The translations under genes and the position numbers were made by a program. Shown here in pieces: positions 11,813 to 24,361 of a DNA stretch of 64,000 bases. The notes beneath the pieces were generated by a model. It was not told the origin of the DNA. It worked only from the letters and a program-made list of their open reading frames with translations, and ran no database searches. Source of the DNA: Rostrohypoxylon terebratum. Lineage: Eukaryota; Ascomycota; Sordariomycetes; Xylariales; Hypoxylaceae. Numbering within the stretch: the stretch's first letter is position 1; every line of letters begins with the position of its first letter. The stretch spans positions 1 to 64,000 of the forward strand of contig MU385949.1 in the NCBI GenBank assembly GCA_022497145.1, read 5' to 3'.

Positions 11813-11905
11813 TTTCTCTTTCTCTTTCTCTTTCTCTTTCTCTTTCTCTTTGTCTTTGTCTTTTTCTCTGTTCCTGTTCCTGTTCCTGTCACTGTCACTG
11901 TCACT
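11813..11905 (-). repeat. Three adjacent hexanucleotide arrays abutting a start codon
   Basis: Reading toward the gene on the minus strand there are about three ACAGTG units, three GAACAG units and then about eight AAAGAG/AAAGAC units, ending next to the ATG at 11812. All have a 6-bp period and together they make an almost pure purine leader. Confidence 0.8.
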
Positions 11906-13710
11906 GTCTTTTCTTTCTTAATTCCTGACTAGGCGAACTAAGTATGTTTTCATTTCTTCTGGCGTACGAGGGAATACCGTACTTTAAGACAACTACCTGG
12001 CACTTTATGTATATGTATGAGATCGAACTGCCTAAGCAGCTGTTTGACGTATCGGGTTAGTGATGCTGACGGGTGCACCAAGACTAGGTAAGTAAGTTGG
12101 CAGTCAGACCGGTGTGCTGTTAGCTGCTGACAAAAGGGATCGAAAGTGTTTTGCACCCGCAGGTTATAATCCTACGGTTTCCTGTAGCTTGTCAGCCTGA
12201 TTCAGCCCGACTTGGGGGCCGAGCGTGGGAAGAAGCTCTTGATAGCCTTTCCCCTTTCCTTCTCTCCTTCTCTCCTTCCCCTTCCCACCCCTAATTTTGA
12301 AAGGGAGAATAGAGAGTGGTTGTTGAGAACCTACACATATATTGGTATTGAGTGTTGGCATTGATATTGTGGAATCACGGCTAGTTTTATCAGTCTCAAA
12401 ATCTTTGCGACTCCACGATAGGAAATAGAATGAAGACAAAGAGAAAAAAGAGGAATAGCCCCCCTGTTCTAAATTGTCAGCTTTGCGGGTGCACCAAGCC
12501 TTCCAGTAAGCTCACAGAGGGATTTTAGTTGACAATCCTCAAGGGGCGGGGGAAGAGGGGAGGAGATTGTCATACTTCTAAGTTTTTTGTTGTCCATCTC
12601 GGGTTATTATCTTTATTGTCATCATCATCATCATCACCGTCGTCGCCGCCATCTTCCTCTTCCTCTTCTTCTTCTCCCGCATGTTTGAGCCTCGCTTTAG
12701 CTTCAACTCCTGTAGCGCAACCGAGGAGCCTAGTACCAGTAGTTGAAAGTCTAAAAGATTTCTTATAGGTAGGAATTGGAGGAAATAGGACACTTGAATA
12801 CCTAGTAGGTATTAGTCATATAGTATATGTACCTAGGTCCTAGGACCTAGGTATGTATGTATATGCACAATCCTTCGAGAAAGGAATCAATACCTCATTT
12901 ACCAATAATAGCGTACATACACTGTAACGTCATTTGCTTCTATTTTTTTCTTCTTCTTTATATTCTGCAGCCCTGTCGCTTCTGTTAGTTTCGGACTAAA
13001 TAGACCAATATAGATACATCCACGATACATATCCGAGCAGCCGAGGTCATATCCGCGTGCGCGTGTTACATTCTACTATGTATCATACCATGTATGCAGG
13101 TAGTACAGGTTTAAAGGGGGGCGCAGCAGAACGGGTTAGTTAAGATATTCCATTCTATCTAGTCTAGTGTATGTAAGACTTAAGTACGTACATAGGTGAG
13201 TACTAGGTAATATCACTGTGTATTATACATAGCCCTGGAGGCACTAGGAGAGATGGAGAGATGAACAGGGAACAGGGGACAGGGGGACAGGGGGATCGTA
13301 AGGCAATCCGAGCTCCCAACGTTCTTCAATGTTCCCCTTTCTTTTTTAATCTTTCCGTCTTTCTATTTTCTATGTAACATTGGAATGTACCAAATCCAAG
13401 CTCAAATTCCATCCGATATAATACCATTGCCCAGGTAAAAGTGAAGATACCCGCCAAATACATCGTATAACACCTAATTCCCCCTCAGGTGATCTATGCA
13501 CGTGTATATCTATTAAAAAAAAATCATATCTCACGAATTTCGTCTTTGCTACGGCGCGTTTTGCTTGCGATTATAGCGGAGCATCTCGGAACAAACCACT
13601 TACGATTCGCATCAGCCAGCGATCGACTACCAAGGGAAAAGGCGGATAGATCAAAAGTATATAAGAAAAGGAAAAGGAAAACAATAAGAAAAACAATAGG
13701 AAAAGGGCAC
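11906..13710. other. Intergenic region with palindromes and simple repeats
   Basis: No gene seen. It includes a CATCAT/CGTCGC triplet-rich patch (12,615-12,680), a perfect 22-bp palindrome of CCTAGG units at 12831-12852, and a purine-rich stretch with repeated ACAGGGG near 13,265-13,292. Confidence 0.55.
12831..12852. repeat. Perfect 22-bp palindrome of CCTAGG units
   Basis: The sequence equals its own reverse complement over 22 bp. It is made of three CCTAGG cores joined by TC/GA dinucleotides. It is the clearest example of a motif class spread through the intergenic DNA of this window. Confidence 0.85.
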
Positions 13711-13712
13711 AC

Positions 13713-13734
13713 ATACATACACACACACACACAC

Positions 13735-13771
<37 letters not shown>
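13713..13771. repeat. Compound CA/GA microsatellite
   Basis: An ACATACAC/CA run passes directly into about 12 GA dinucleotides. It lies about 75 nt upstream of the ATG at 13845, in the expected leader or core promoter of the membrane-protein gene. Confidence 0.9.
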
Positions 13772-13772
<1 letters not shown>

Positions 13773-13844
13773 GCGTCGCAAGCTTCAATAGCAACGACAA
13801 CCGCGGCGGCGACGGTGGCGAAATCGCCTGTCATTAACAACAGT

Positions 13845-14683
13845 ATGTCGGCTTCGACATCTACCTCTCGAAGCCGGAGCCCACAGACGGCATCCAGTAC
13901 GCGCACATCATCCTCTTCCGATCATACGGCTGTAACGATACATAGTTGCCCCTGCGAAAAATGTTGCAACAGCTGTTCGAATCCCGCTGAACCTGTCGTG
14001 ACGCGCTTCGATGCCCCTCTGATAGCTATCCCGCGACTCTTCAATGCTATTCTAGGTCTCGCCACCGTCATCCGCGTCCACACAACCATCGACGCCGGCT
14101 GGTGGCCTTGGGAACACAAGGTACTATTCTCCTTGTGTTGGCTTTCCTTATTCTGGAACCTGGCCCACGGCTTGTGTAGTATACTCGGTTATGCTTACTG
14201 GCCTTCGCCGCGCCGCACTGCTGGTTTGCCGCCCATCACACTCGTAGTGAACGGTCGGACCATTATCTCATTCGGCGGCCCCGACGAGGATGACGGCGCG
14301 AGGAGAAGGCGTACCAAGCGTATCCAATTTACCATCATCGATATGTTCCTTGCTGTTCCCACCTTGGGCTTTCTCATATACTCCGCGCACATCATGTACC
14401 CGTGGTGGGGATCCAGATACGTTGGTCTATGGCCGCCCACCATAGGCCTTATAGCTTCTCTCGTGTACGTTTTCCCCTTCCTTTCCTTTCCGTCATCCCG
14501 GTATACAATCGATGCGCTTATCGATCTACAAACGTCGTCGCGCTAACAGCTATCAGTTCTTTTCAACTTCTCACAGCCTTCTTCCAGCTGTTCCAGTACT
14601 TCGAGGCCAAGGTCATTGGCGTTCAACTCACGATGCGAGACATATACGACAAAGACGATTCTCCAGGTCGTTTACAGCTGTAG
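13845..14683 (+). CDS. Four-helix integral membrane protein, function unknown
   Basis: Predicted exons 13845-14464 and 14557-14683, giving 248 aa. The 92-nt intron has a GTACGT donor, a GCTAAC branch site and a CAG acceptor. Joining restores frame and completes the fourth membrane helix (..GLIASLV/SFQLLTAFFQLF..). The open frame starts earlier at a GTG; the first ATG is at 13845. Residues 1-34 are Ser/Thr-rich. A cysteine cluster, CPCEKCCNSC, sits at 35-44. Hydrophobic helices lie at about 58-80, 93-117, 162-183 and 197-221, with an acidic-then-basic loop (DEDDGARRRRTKR) between helices 2 and 3. No signal peptide is seen. The architecture resembles small uncharacterised mould membrane proteins. 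I do not recognise a named family. Confidence 0.82.
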
Positions 14684-15669
14684 GGTGATGAAACGAGCGG
14701 GCTACGACGTTTCTTCATCCCTTTTCTCTCTTTCTTTTTTTTCTTAGGAGCAAGATCATAAAGCGGAGGAGAAGTAAAGTAAACCAGAGCGTGGCATTTT
14801 TGGTTTTTTTTTTTGTGCAATAAACATTTGGGACGGCGCGAGGTGTTTTTGTAAGATACCACGAAAATCAAGACAACATTGCACATCTACTACATATATG
14901 GCTGGTCGGCACGGAAACCGTGATATACCAGCACGCGTTAGGATATACACATTGATTCTCACTCCTCACCCGTGTTGGTGTCCTATAATTTCAATTTGGC
15001 AGTCTTTGGATGAACCGAAAGCCGAGTGAGACAAGTCCATATTCCCACTTAAGAACTTATTAATCCCTTCAACAACCTGGGAAACACGATCGTTCGAGCC
15101 TAGTCTCGTCTAAGTCAGGAATTTGCTTATCTGAATACTGACATTGAAATTTACTTAGTTGTTGTCTTAGTCTCTATCTTGTTTATTATTACAAGTTACT
15201 ATCACGCCTTACACACCGCCATTGCTATCCATAGCTTTCATAAGTTCACTAGGATGAAGGGAACGCCGACGAACCTTGAAGTTTTGAAATAAAATGGGCA
15301 CGGATGAAAAAGACACGTAGATACGTAGTTCTAGATACGAAGCACCGCAAGCTCACCGAAACACACTCTCTGTTGACTATTTCCTATCTATGTGTATAAT
15401 ACCCAACCATCGGGTGGCGTAACCATAAAATCATTGCGACTTGTCAGCCAGTATAGTCTAGATATCCAAGAGAACGCCCAGTGCAATGCAATTTACATAA
15501 TGTGAGGGAAAGATGAAAGGTCCGGCGCAACATGCAAAGGTCGTAACATCGGATGTGTCCGGTATAAATTAGGAAAAACTATCAGTATACGAGTGTAAAT
15601 GTGAGTATCGAAATAGATTCGAGAAGAATGTGTCGAAGTGTGGAAAAATCATAGTCGAATTTCTCGCAT
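14684..15669. other. Convergent 3' intergenic region
   Basis: Separates the 3' ends of the membrane-protein gene (+) and the ABC transporter gene (-). It has T-rich and A-rich tracts fitting 3' UTRs and poly(A) signals from both sides. No further gene seen. Confidence 0.6.
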
Positions 15670-18600
15670 TTACTCCTTCTTAGCCTTGTCCTCCTTCTTC
15701 TTGCCCTTGGGAACACGGGCTAGCCAGTAGACGAATAGAGCGCCGAAGATGTTGAATACTATGTAAGCCCAGAAGATGCCGAAGTTGCGCCATCGTTCGC
15801 CTGCAGGAGTAATGTTAACGCCGACAACGAACAAACATAGGAGGGTACATTCGTGTACACCACGTGACTAGTATATGCCACGGAGTAAATAAGGGAGGGA
15901 GAGAGGGAGAGAGGGAGAGAGAAAGAACTTACTATAGTACGAATGAGCTTGAGCAAGGTACGTGTTTGTCTCGTATATGGTGCAGTAACTGCAATTGCTT
16001 GTGCGGTTCTCCGTTCCAACCTCGATATAGCCACCGGTGATGTTTCTATAAGGGTCGAGATACTGGAAGCACGTCATCCCCGTAGGCGGGTCGAAGTGAA
16101 CGTATTCGTTGTTGGCGCATTGCACGTGGGTGTTAGCGAGAGCCACAGACAACATGGCCGACACCAAGTACGTGAACGGACTGACGCGGTACATGAAGAT
16201 CCAGAACCTAGGGATGCTACTCGGATTGGCGAGGACACCGCAGAAGATTAGGCACAGCATGAAGAGCAAGTTAGCAATGTTGCCACCGGCTTCGGCAGTT
16301 TCGAAACCTGCGATAATCATGTCGGTAAAGGTCGAAGTGAACAGCATGAAGGCCCAGAAGAGCAGGAACATAAGGGCGCCACGCTCTGTAGTTTGACCTA
16401 GCTCCGTGGTGTTGTTAAAGAGGCCGACGGGATAGTACCAGCAGAAGAACATCAACACGGCCATCAGGGTGTTCCAAGGCAACTCAACGATGATCTGCGA
16501 CAGCATAAAAACCTTCCAGCCGTACACCTTGGAGGGACGCTCGCGAACTTCGTACAATGATCTCTGAATAACGAAATGAGGCATCGTCTGCTGAACAAGC
16601 TGGCCGAAAACGGTCAAGAGGTTGAAGATAGCAAACATCTGGTTCTGGAGACCTTGAATCGTGTTTGGAGCCCTGAAAAAAACGAAGCCGATGAAGAGTG
16701 CTATCAGAACACAAAGCGCAGCCTTGGAATAGATGTATGACGGCGTCCTCCAGTACTGCTGGAACACACGGTGCGTGACGGCGTAAAGCTGGGTCGGAAA
16801 GCTGGCGGCGTGCTCGCGGTAGGACTGGTCATGTTCGGCAGGAGGGTGACTGGACGCACCGTCCTTCAAAGCCTGCAGCTCAGCCTGCACCTCCGCGTAT
16901 TCAGTGCTGTCACGCCAGGTCTGGAACCAGTCGATGTCAGACACGCTGCCTGGTGCGGCACCGATGGCATCCAACATCCATTCGGCGGGATTGGCTTCAG
17001 CGGGGCACGGGGGGGCACCGTGTCGTTCGAAATAGCTGGTCAGCGTCTGAGAGTTCTCGCCGATGTCGCCGAAGTAGACAGTCTTGCCACCTTTAGCGAG
17101 GAAGAGCAGGCGATCGAAACGCTGGAACAACATGGCAGAGGGCTGGTGGATAGTGCAAAGAATGGCCTGTCCGCTCTTCGTGAGCTTCTCGAGGAGATCC
17201 AAAATGGCCCAAGAAGTCTGAGAATCGAGACCAGAGGTAGGCTCGTCAACGAAGAGTAGCAGTGGAGGCTTAGCCGCGAGCTCTACCCCAATAGTGAGAC
17301 GCTTGCGCTGCTCGACGTTAAGGCCTTCACCGAGAACGCCGACAACTGCATCCGCGTATTCTTCCATATCCAATAACTTGATTACCTCTTCGACGTAGGC
17401 AAGCTTCTCGGCACGCGGGACATCAGCAGGCTGGCGGAGAAGGGCGGAGAAGTTAAGAGCCTCGCGGACAGTGGTGGTGGAGAGGTGGAGGTCCTGCTGT
17501 TGGACATAGCCCGTCTTCCTTTGGAACGAGTTGTCACGGAGATGACCGTCGACAAGCATTTCACCAGTGATCACACCCATAGTGATTCGATCAGCGAGAG
17601 TATCCAATAGAGTTGTCTTACCAGCACCAGAAACACCCATGAGAGCTGTCAGGGTACCGGGCTTTACCCAGCCGTCCACATGATCGAGGATACGTCTAGG
17701 CTCGCCCTTAATCTTGATGTCGTAGCATACGTCCTTCCAATGGAAAACACTGGATTGCTCCTGAATAGCACCGGCTTCCTTACCGTTACCGTTGACGCGA
17801 CTGGCGTTCGTTATGGAGGGACCAACACGGGGGCCTTCGCCTTCTTCGATATCGCCTTTCTTCTCTTTGAATTGGGCAGGTCTATGCCCACGTCGGAAGA
17901 CCAATACCTCACCCCTTGATTTCTTCTCGGACACGAGCTCCGCGGCGACCATGTACGTGATCAGAAAACCGATCATGAAGCCAATCAAGATACCAAAGTT
18001 TCGCCAGCGATGTTCGTTGTAGTACCTGAATGCGCTGTTGATGTATGCATCGCCATTCACGGTAGAGCTTCCAGCCACACTTCCGGCGGCACTGCAAGCA
18101 TGGTTGCTCGGGCCAACATCTCCATATCCTGGAACTGCGGGGCTGGGCACGTACGCATCACAGATGAAATCACGATTGTGGAATTCGTTCACCATGAGCG
18201 ACTCAAACGCATACGCGAGCGGATCCAAATAGTTCAGCCAGCGGCACCAACCCAACATATAATCGATAGGGATGACGAAGCCGGTAAAAATGACCAGATC
18301 GAGAATCAAAAGGGCGGCCGGTACCATGGCTTGAGACAGGGTACGAGAAGCAGAAGCAATAGTTCGGAAGATCATACTCATTACCATAACCGTGAAAAAC
18401 GTGATGAGTAAGAAGAAGAAGAAGGCCCCAGGCTCACGTCGTAAGTTTGTCATAAAGTATAGACTGATGTTGAACACGATGGAGTTGAGAATCTTGTAGG
18501 GCATGTCGACAAGCATAGAAGCAACCGCCTCGGCCGAAGGGTGGTAGAGAGCATATCGGCTATGCTTTTCGACGATGGGTCGTTGCGCGTAGAGCGTCAA

Positions 18601-20453
18601 AATCTAGAGTTATATTAGCATACACAGCTGTGTTAAGGAGCACTCGAACCGTTGACTTACTTCTAAAGCACTGGAGAATGCGTTCATTAGGCAAGCGAAG
18701 AACAGTAAGGCACCCCGCTGATAGAAACTGGAGGAATAGTCTTGGAGATTGTAGAAAACACTTCCAATGATCAAGGACATGATAAAGTTACCGAGTAATT
18801 GACCAATCGTCAAGCTCGGGTCTCCAGTAAGTCGTTGCCAACCACGCCAGAGACACAGCTTGATTTGTTGCCAGTACGACAAAGTATAAGGAGATCCTGG
18901 TCTTTGCGACGCGGCTTGCTGCTCCCTCCTCGAAGCACGAAATGCTTCGGCGTCTGGGCCGTCGATCGGGTGTTCCGTCTTGTACTGCTCAATCTCGCCT
19001 TGAAGCGCCGCATACTCGGCGCTGTTCTTCCAGGCTGACGCGAACTCGTCAGGCGTTCGAGGAGCTCTACCCTCAAAGCCGGGTCGGATAACGCGTTCTG
19101 TGGGGCTCGTCATCGAAGTCAAGAAATCAGGAGTGGTTTGCCGGGGAGGGCACTCGAACCCAAGGTTGACGAAATATTGCTTCGCTTCATCCGCACGGCC
19201 AAAGAAGATCTGGCGACCTTCGTACAAGACGAGAGCCTTGTCGAAAAGGTCATAGGCCGTCTGAGGCGCTTGGTAAATCGAGACGCACGCAGTGGTCCCG
19301 AAAAGTTCCGTCTGGGTACGGAGCGTCTTACAGAATTCGACGGCGTTGGCACTGTCCAAACCTCTAGTGCTGTTATCCCAGCACTGGAGCGGAGCACGGC
19401 TCAGAGCAGCCTCCGAAATGGTGACACGTTTTCGCTCACCTCCGGACACACCGCGCACGTACTCGTTACCAACGCGAGTGTTCACTGTATGGGAGATACC
19501 AAACATTGCCATGGTGACGTCTCGAAGATGGTTGGCATAGGTCGTCTTGTCAACGCCCGGGGGAAGGTGGCGTGGAGCGCGCGCTTGAGCTGCAAACGTC
19601 AACGTATCCCCAACCGTCAACATGGGGAAGTGGACATCAACTTCGGCTGTGTAGATGGCCTCTCCACGATGATGAGTATGCATCTCCTTGGCAGTCATCC
19701 CTATTTACGTCAGCTCCAGACTACATACTTACCATGGCTATCAGGTTTAATGCGCTTACCTTGGTAGTTGAAATACGAATCGTTCTCGACGTAGATGCCA
19801 TTAGTCTCGCCTGCAATCGTCTTCAAGAAGGTCGAGCAACCAGAACCGGGTGGGCCCAGCACCACCAGCATCTCACCCTTCTGAACCACGCCGTCAAAAT
19901 TGCGGAGAATGTCGATTTTAGTCTGGCCTTTTCCGAAAGCCTTCTGGACAAGTCCGGCCGTCTCGAGCCAGATATTGGCGACGTCCTTCTGGTAATCAGT
20001 AGCAGCCCCGAAGCCGTGGACGTTGAGATTCTGGAAGCAAACTCCGGCGGTTCGGAAATGCTGGCCCTCACGATCTGCCATATTTACAACAGACTTGGCC
20101 CAGGCGCGTGCGTTGAAGCAGGGTGAGTGAGGGTTGAGGGGTGAGTTCTCGCCGAGGTCCAAATAGGGGTTCTGTCCGGTGATTCCAGTCGTGTTGGACT
20201 GGGTGGTATACCTGCGGGCAAGTTCATGCACGATAGACTCGCGTCGTTCCAACTCGGAGTCATCCTCCACCTGAGTGGCATTGCTGGACCCAGCAGTGTC
20301 GTCTTTTTCCACTTCATTGTGAGAGATGTGAGCTGCGGTTATCGTCCCCTTCTCCTCCGCGGCTTCTTCTGTATGTGAATAGGACATCGGTGGCGCTCCT
20401 GATGTCTGCGCAGTCCGGTCGTAGTTGGTGAAGGGGTTGCCCACGAAGGACAT
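15670..20453 (-). CDS. PDR-type (ABCG) full-size multidrug ABC transporter
   Basis: An ATP-driven plasma-membrane exporter of hydrophobic drugs or toxins. Predicted exons on the minus strand: 20453-19760, 19700-18661, 18603-15933 and 15800-15670, giving 1511 aa. All three introns (59, 57, 132 nt) keep phase. The order is NBD1-TMD1-NBD2-TMD2. NBD1 has Walker [10 protein letters not shown] (about residue 200) with Cys for the catalytic Lys, signature VSGGERKR (about 316) and Walker [12 protein letters not shown] with Asn for Glu. NBD2 has a canonical Walker [10 protein letters not shown] and VDEPTSGLD but a degenerate signature, [11 protein letters not shown]. This asymmetry is the hallmark of fungal PDR pumps. 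The last exon encodes the final helix ([15 protein letters not shown]) and a lysine-rich tail. The start at 20453 (MSFVGNPF) is preferred; the open frame extends 14 codons upstream without a better start. Substrate is unknown. Confidence 0.95.
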
Positions 20454-20714
20454 GTTGAGAAAAGCAGGGGTGTATACCCTGAACCACCCAACCAATCACC
20501 ACCGACGGCGGTTACAAGATGTTACCTGGTCTCTCTTCACCTTCCTCCTACCCCGATACGTCTGTCGATGTTGATATGTCTTCTAAAGATATAGACTGGA
20601 CAAGTGTAAATCGAGGAAAAGACTTCTTTTGGATTTTGATTCTTGAAACTTTGCGCTACCGGCACGGGATGGCGGGACCTCGCGTACCCGTTACACTGGG
20701 ATTTCCGATTATCA

Positions 20715-20737
20715 GGTTAAGGTTAAGGTTAAGGTTA
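20715..20737. repeat. GGTTAA tandem repeat
   Basis: Nearly four consecutive GGTTAA units in the upstream region of the ABC transporter gene. The unit is one base away from the TTAGGG telomere repeat, but the array is too short to call telomeric. Confidence 0.7.
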
Positions 20738-22229
20738 TTAAGAAATAAGGTTACAGATATTATAGAAAAAAAGGCAATTAGGCAGAAGGAAACTCCTACT
20801 TATGATTAGAAAGGGGAGAATAAGAAGGAAAGTGTACGTCTTCAACTATTCGTGAATAATCACTGAGCTGAAACGACGAGGGGAAAAGAAACACGAAAAT
20901 TAGGATGGAAGATTGTTTTTAATATTATTCACCTCGTTTTCGTATTCTTACATACATATGTAGTCAGGCCCCAGGGTCCTCGACTCGGTTCGTTTCTACT
21001 ACTAGTAGCAAGAATACTACCGGGCTGCGAGATACGTATTCGTACAATTCGTACAAAGTTTCCATGTGGCTCCATAGGTACGAAATCTTGCCGAGCGCGC
21101 GTTATACGCCATACACCAGGGGCGACTGGGCGGGAAACCGCATACTTGGGACTTCCCGGGCATGGGACAACCTTGAAGATGGATAAGGGTGGAGTGGGTA
21201 GATAGATACTAGTCCTTACCAAGTTATGCACGTTCTAGCCATCTTGACTCAATCTCCGATAGTGAGATTAGGGGGGATTAATGAATCCACGAGTCGCAGG
21301 CTAGGGACGTATACAATTAAAATACAAATATATGCGCAGAATTTAGCGTCTTCAGTGTCTCGTGCTACTATAAATTAACAGAGAATGTACAAGACTTGAC
21401 TTAGTAGTTTCTGCCTGAAAAGGTATTATTTGGTACTCATCCCCGCCGTTCTTGCCCCGTCAATCATCCCCAGACGGACTTAGCTCAAGCCCGCAACCCG
21501 TCAACCTAGAACAAGATCCGGCCAACGGGCAATTATCAATACCGCAACACACAAAACAACAGCAGCAGCAGCAGTACCTACCTAACAACGATGCCTTAGC
21601 ACAGACCAGGCCTCTTTACGTAGTAAAGAGTCGATCTTTAAAACAATCCTGGCAGGTACATGTACGAGAGGGTCTGAAACGGCTCAATTCTGAAAAGGCG
21701 GAAATAGTATGAGAATGAATGGATGTTATAATATTATGGGAAAGGATAAATCTGTATGTTCTAGTGGTAATGCGCGAAGAGGAAAAAAAAACCATTGAAA
21801 ACACTAGAGGTATCCGTCATGTACATGCATCTTTAGGTACGTGTTAACGACATATGAATCATGATAACCCCACCACCTAAGTAAGTTTTCACTATCGTCA
21901 TGTTAGATCTATTCATGATAGGTTAAGGTCTGATCGTGGGACCTTTATCCTATGTACTTACTTCTATCTTGTCCGTCTTTGTCCAAAAAAAAATCATAAG
22001 TGTATGTGTTTATGGAAGGTGAGCTACTGCATAAGCAAGACCAGAAATTTATGAAATCTTAATTCGCATTTTTAGCCAATAAGAGATCCCAGGTTTGTCC
22101 CGGATCTGGAAAGAAGTCCGGTGATTTGTGCAAGCCGAGAACTATGCGAAAATATTAAGGAGCCGCACATTTTCGGGGTTTTATATCTGTCCGACAGCCC
22201 GGAAAGACTAACAAAAAACTTTCCATCGC

Positions 22230-22400
22230 AAGACTAGTAAAAGTATTTATTGTTATTATTTTCATTTTTTAACAAAAATTCGTAATAAAAAATTAAAACA
22301 ACGGACGTATTTAAATAATTTGTACATTCTGCATGTGTATGTTAACATAAAACGTTTTCAAGTATTTTTATTTTATATATAAGAAAAAGGAGAAAAATAA
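22230..22400. other. AT-rich island
   Basis: About 170 bp, largely A and T with poly-A/T runs, bounded by normal-composition DNA containing repeated TCCG/CGGA words. It may be a scaffold-attachment-like spacer or the relic of a small element; no ends or terminal repeats are visible. Confidence 0.4.
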
Positions 22401-24361
22401 TTCGGAATCTTTCCGTGTCCGAATCGATGTTCTGTGACACGTACCCCCCGAAACGAGATACTCGAAAACTTTCTAATCCACCTTTCGGGAAATCCCACAT
22501 TTCCGCATCCCGAATCCGAGTCCGCCGAAATTCTTGTCTTATAATAGCAACCTCAAGCATCCGTACAGCATACTACATACGTACTATGGATCCCACGGCA
22601 GAATGGAAACAACGTCGAAAAGAGTTGGTTCTGCCTCTGCATCATCGACATTGTTTGCCGAAATTCTGGACGCTTCGATGCGTCTACGAATTCTGGAATA
22701 CCCCTGCCCCTATCTACCCTCTAAACTCTCTGTACCTCATCCCGTATCTACCTCCCTAATTCCTAATAGAATATCTAAATGACTTCTTCGCACGTCACAT
22801 AACCAAGAAGGAGGCATATGGTACTTCTTCGTAACAGATGACCAGATACGTCCTGGTTGTGTACATGCAACACTGGATGCCCGTATCCAGCTTGCTAGCC
22901 TTCGATGTTCATTAATCGCCGAACCCGCTTTCAGGCCGGTACCTTACCAGGCAATATATAAGGTTATCAGCTCTGGGTTACGTAGGAACATCCATGGATG
23001 GTCTCAGTCCAGATGTACGTACCTACTTTTATGTGTGTGTAAAGTTTAAACCAGTAAAAATTAAGTCTTGTACATGGGATTGCTTCGCCGATGACTACAT
23101 TAGTTGTAAACATACCCTTGTAGCTGGGAAGTGTCATATCAAGCAAGAACCATTGGGTAACCAGATGGCCTTCAACTCCAGGTGTTGGTTAGAACGACAT
23201 AGAATTGGTACTTGAATTTTCCGGCTTTCCGAGCACGAACAAAAGGGTCGCTGAAGAGCCAATACCGCCGGAATTTGTTACCCATACTCACCCGTCAGAA
23301 TTCTTAGTTGAGCTAGGTAGCAAGGTCTACCGACGACAAAGTATCGTTTATGTCTTCTTATGATAAAATATGAGGGATTGCGAGCTCCGTAAGCACCCTC
23401 TTCACCAGATAATCACCTCTATGACCTCGTCAATGTGTAAGTAGGTGTGTATAGATTTATCGTACCCCCTAGGTGATGGCGACGAAGTTACTGTATGCAG
23501 AGCACAATCCCCTGAACGCCATTTAAGAAAGACGGGACATGTGGGAAGATGTATCGGATGGCTTTAAATGTCATTTGAAATCGCTCGTGAAATAATGATA
23601 TTGACTTTTTTCGCAGTACTTACATGAAATATTGACCCCTTTCCCTCTGGGCCTTAAATATTGAAAACCGTTGATCATGAAACAATAGTAAATAGGTAAA
23701 TTACCCAAATGTGAGTTGGAGTGATTACTTGCTGATTTCATCCTTAACCATGTTCTCGCCCGTGACCCGCGCCCTCACTACCTACTATGATGAGTCTGGA
23801 TTTTTCTTTTCACACACTCATGTAAGAATAAAATGGAAAAAATAAAATAACCGACAACAATCATGTTCCTATCTATCTAGGTAGTTGCGCAAGGGCCTTG
23901 AACCACAATGAACGAACCAAACTCTAGAGAGATGTTCTTGAAGCTAGCATTGAACAGAATATAAAGCACGGTTTACGACTGTATGTGGTGTTGCCTGGCA
24001 AAGGTTCATTTAGAGCGCATCGTGCAATGATGTTGCTGTCACGATGCAAACCTAAGAGCAAGGAAAATACTATTGTTGCGCGAAGGGCTCTAAGCTACTT
24101 TGTGCTAGAAGTCTTGGTATTACAGGAATTCTATTTTATTTAGCTATCTAGATTCTAGAGATGCTCCCGCCAAGCAACTCCCTCGCTGGCCTATCCTAGC
24201 ATTGCGGCTATCAACGGAACCTCCATGAAATGCTTGATAGATAGAGCCTACCCACCAGGTCCTCTGAGAAAGTATGCCAAGTATTGATATCGACCACCTC
24301 CGTTGCTTATGAAGAGATAGATGAGGTACTACAACTGCAGTATTCTGCTGGACGCGCTTTT

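Larger units (their letters stand above)
20454..24361. other. Long intergenic region upstream of the ABC transporter
   Basis: Contains the ABC promoter, a GGTTAA array at 20715-20737, a CAG run at 21,560-21,573 inside a coding-like but start-less frame (about 21,425-21,712), and an AT-rich stretch at about 22,230-22,400. Small frames such as 22994-23215 lack any recognisable domain. I see no gene that I can defend. Confidence 0.5.

Noticed and set aside
11689..11904. Minus-strand frame rich in Thr-Gly and Lys-Arg repeats
   Set aside because: It is the hexanucleotide repeat array read in another frame, overlapping the MDR reductase start.
10883..20453. MDR reductase, membrane protein and ABC transporter as part of a secondary-metabolite cluster
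   Set aside because: No synthase, P450 or pathway regulator is present nearby, so a cluster cannot be supported.
22994..23215. Small frame with six Cys that might be an effector
   Set aside because: No signal peptide, no family pattern, and the Cys spacing is irregular.
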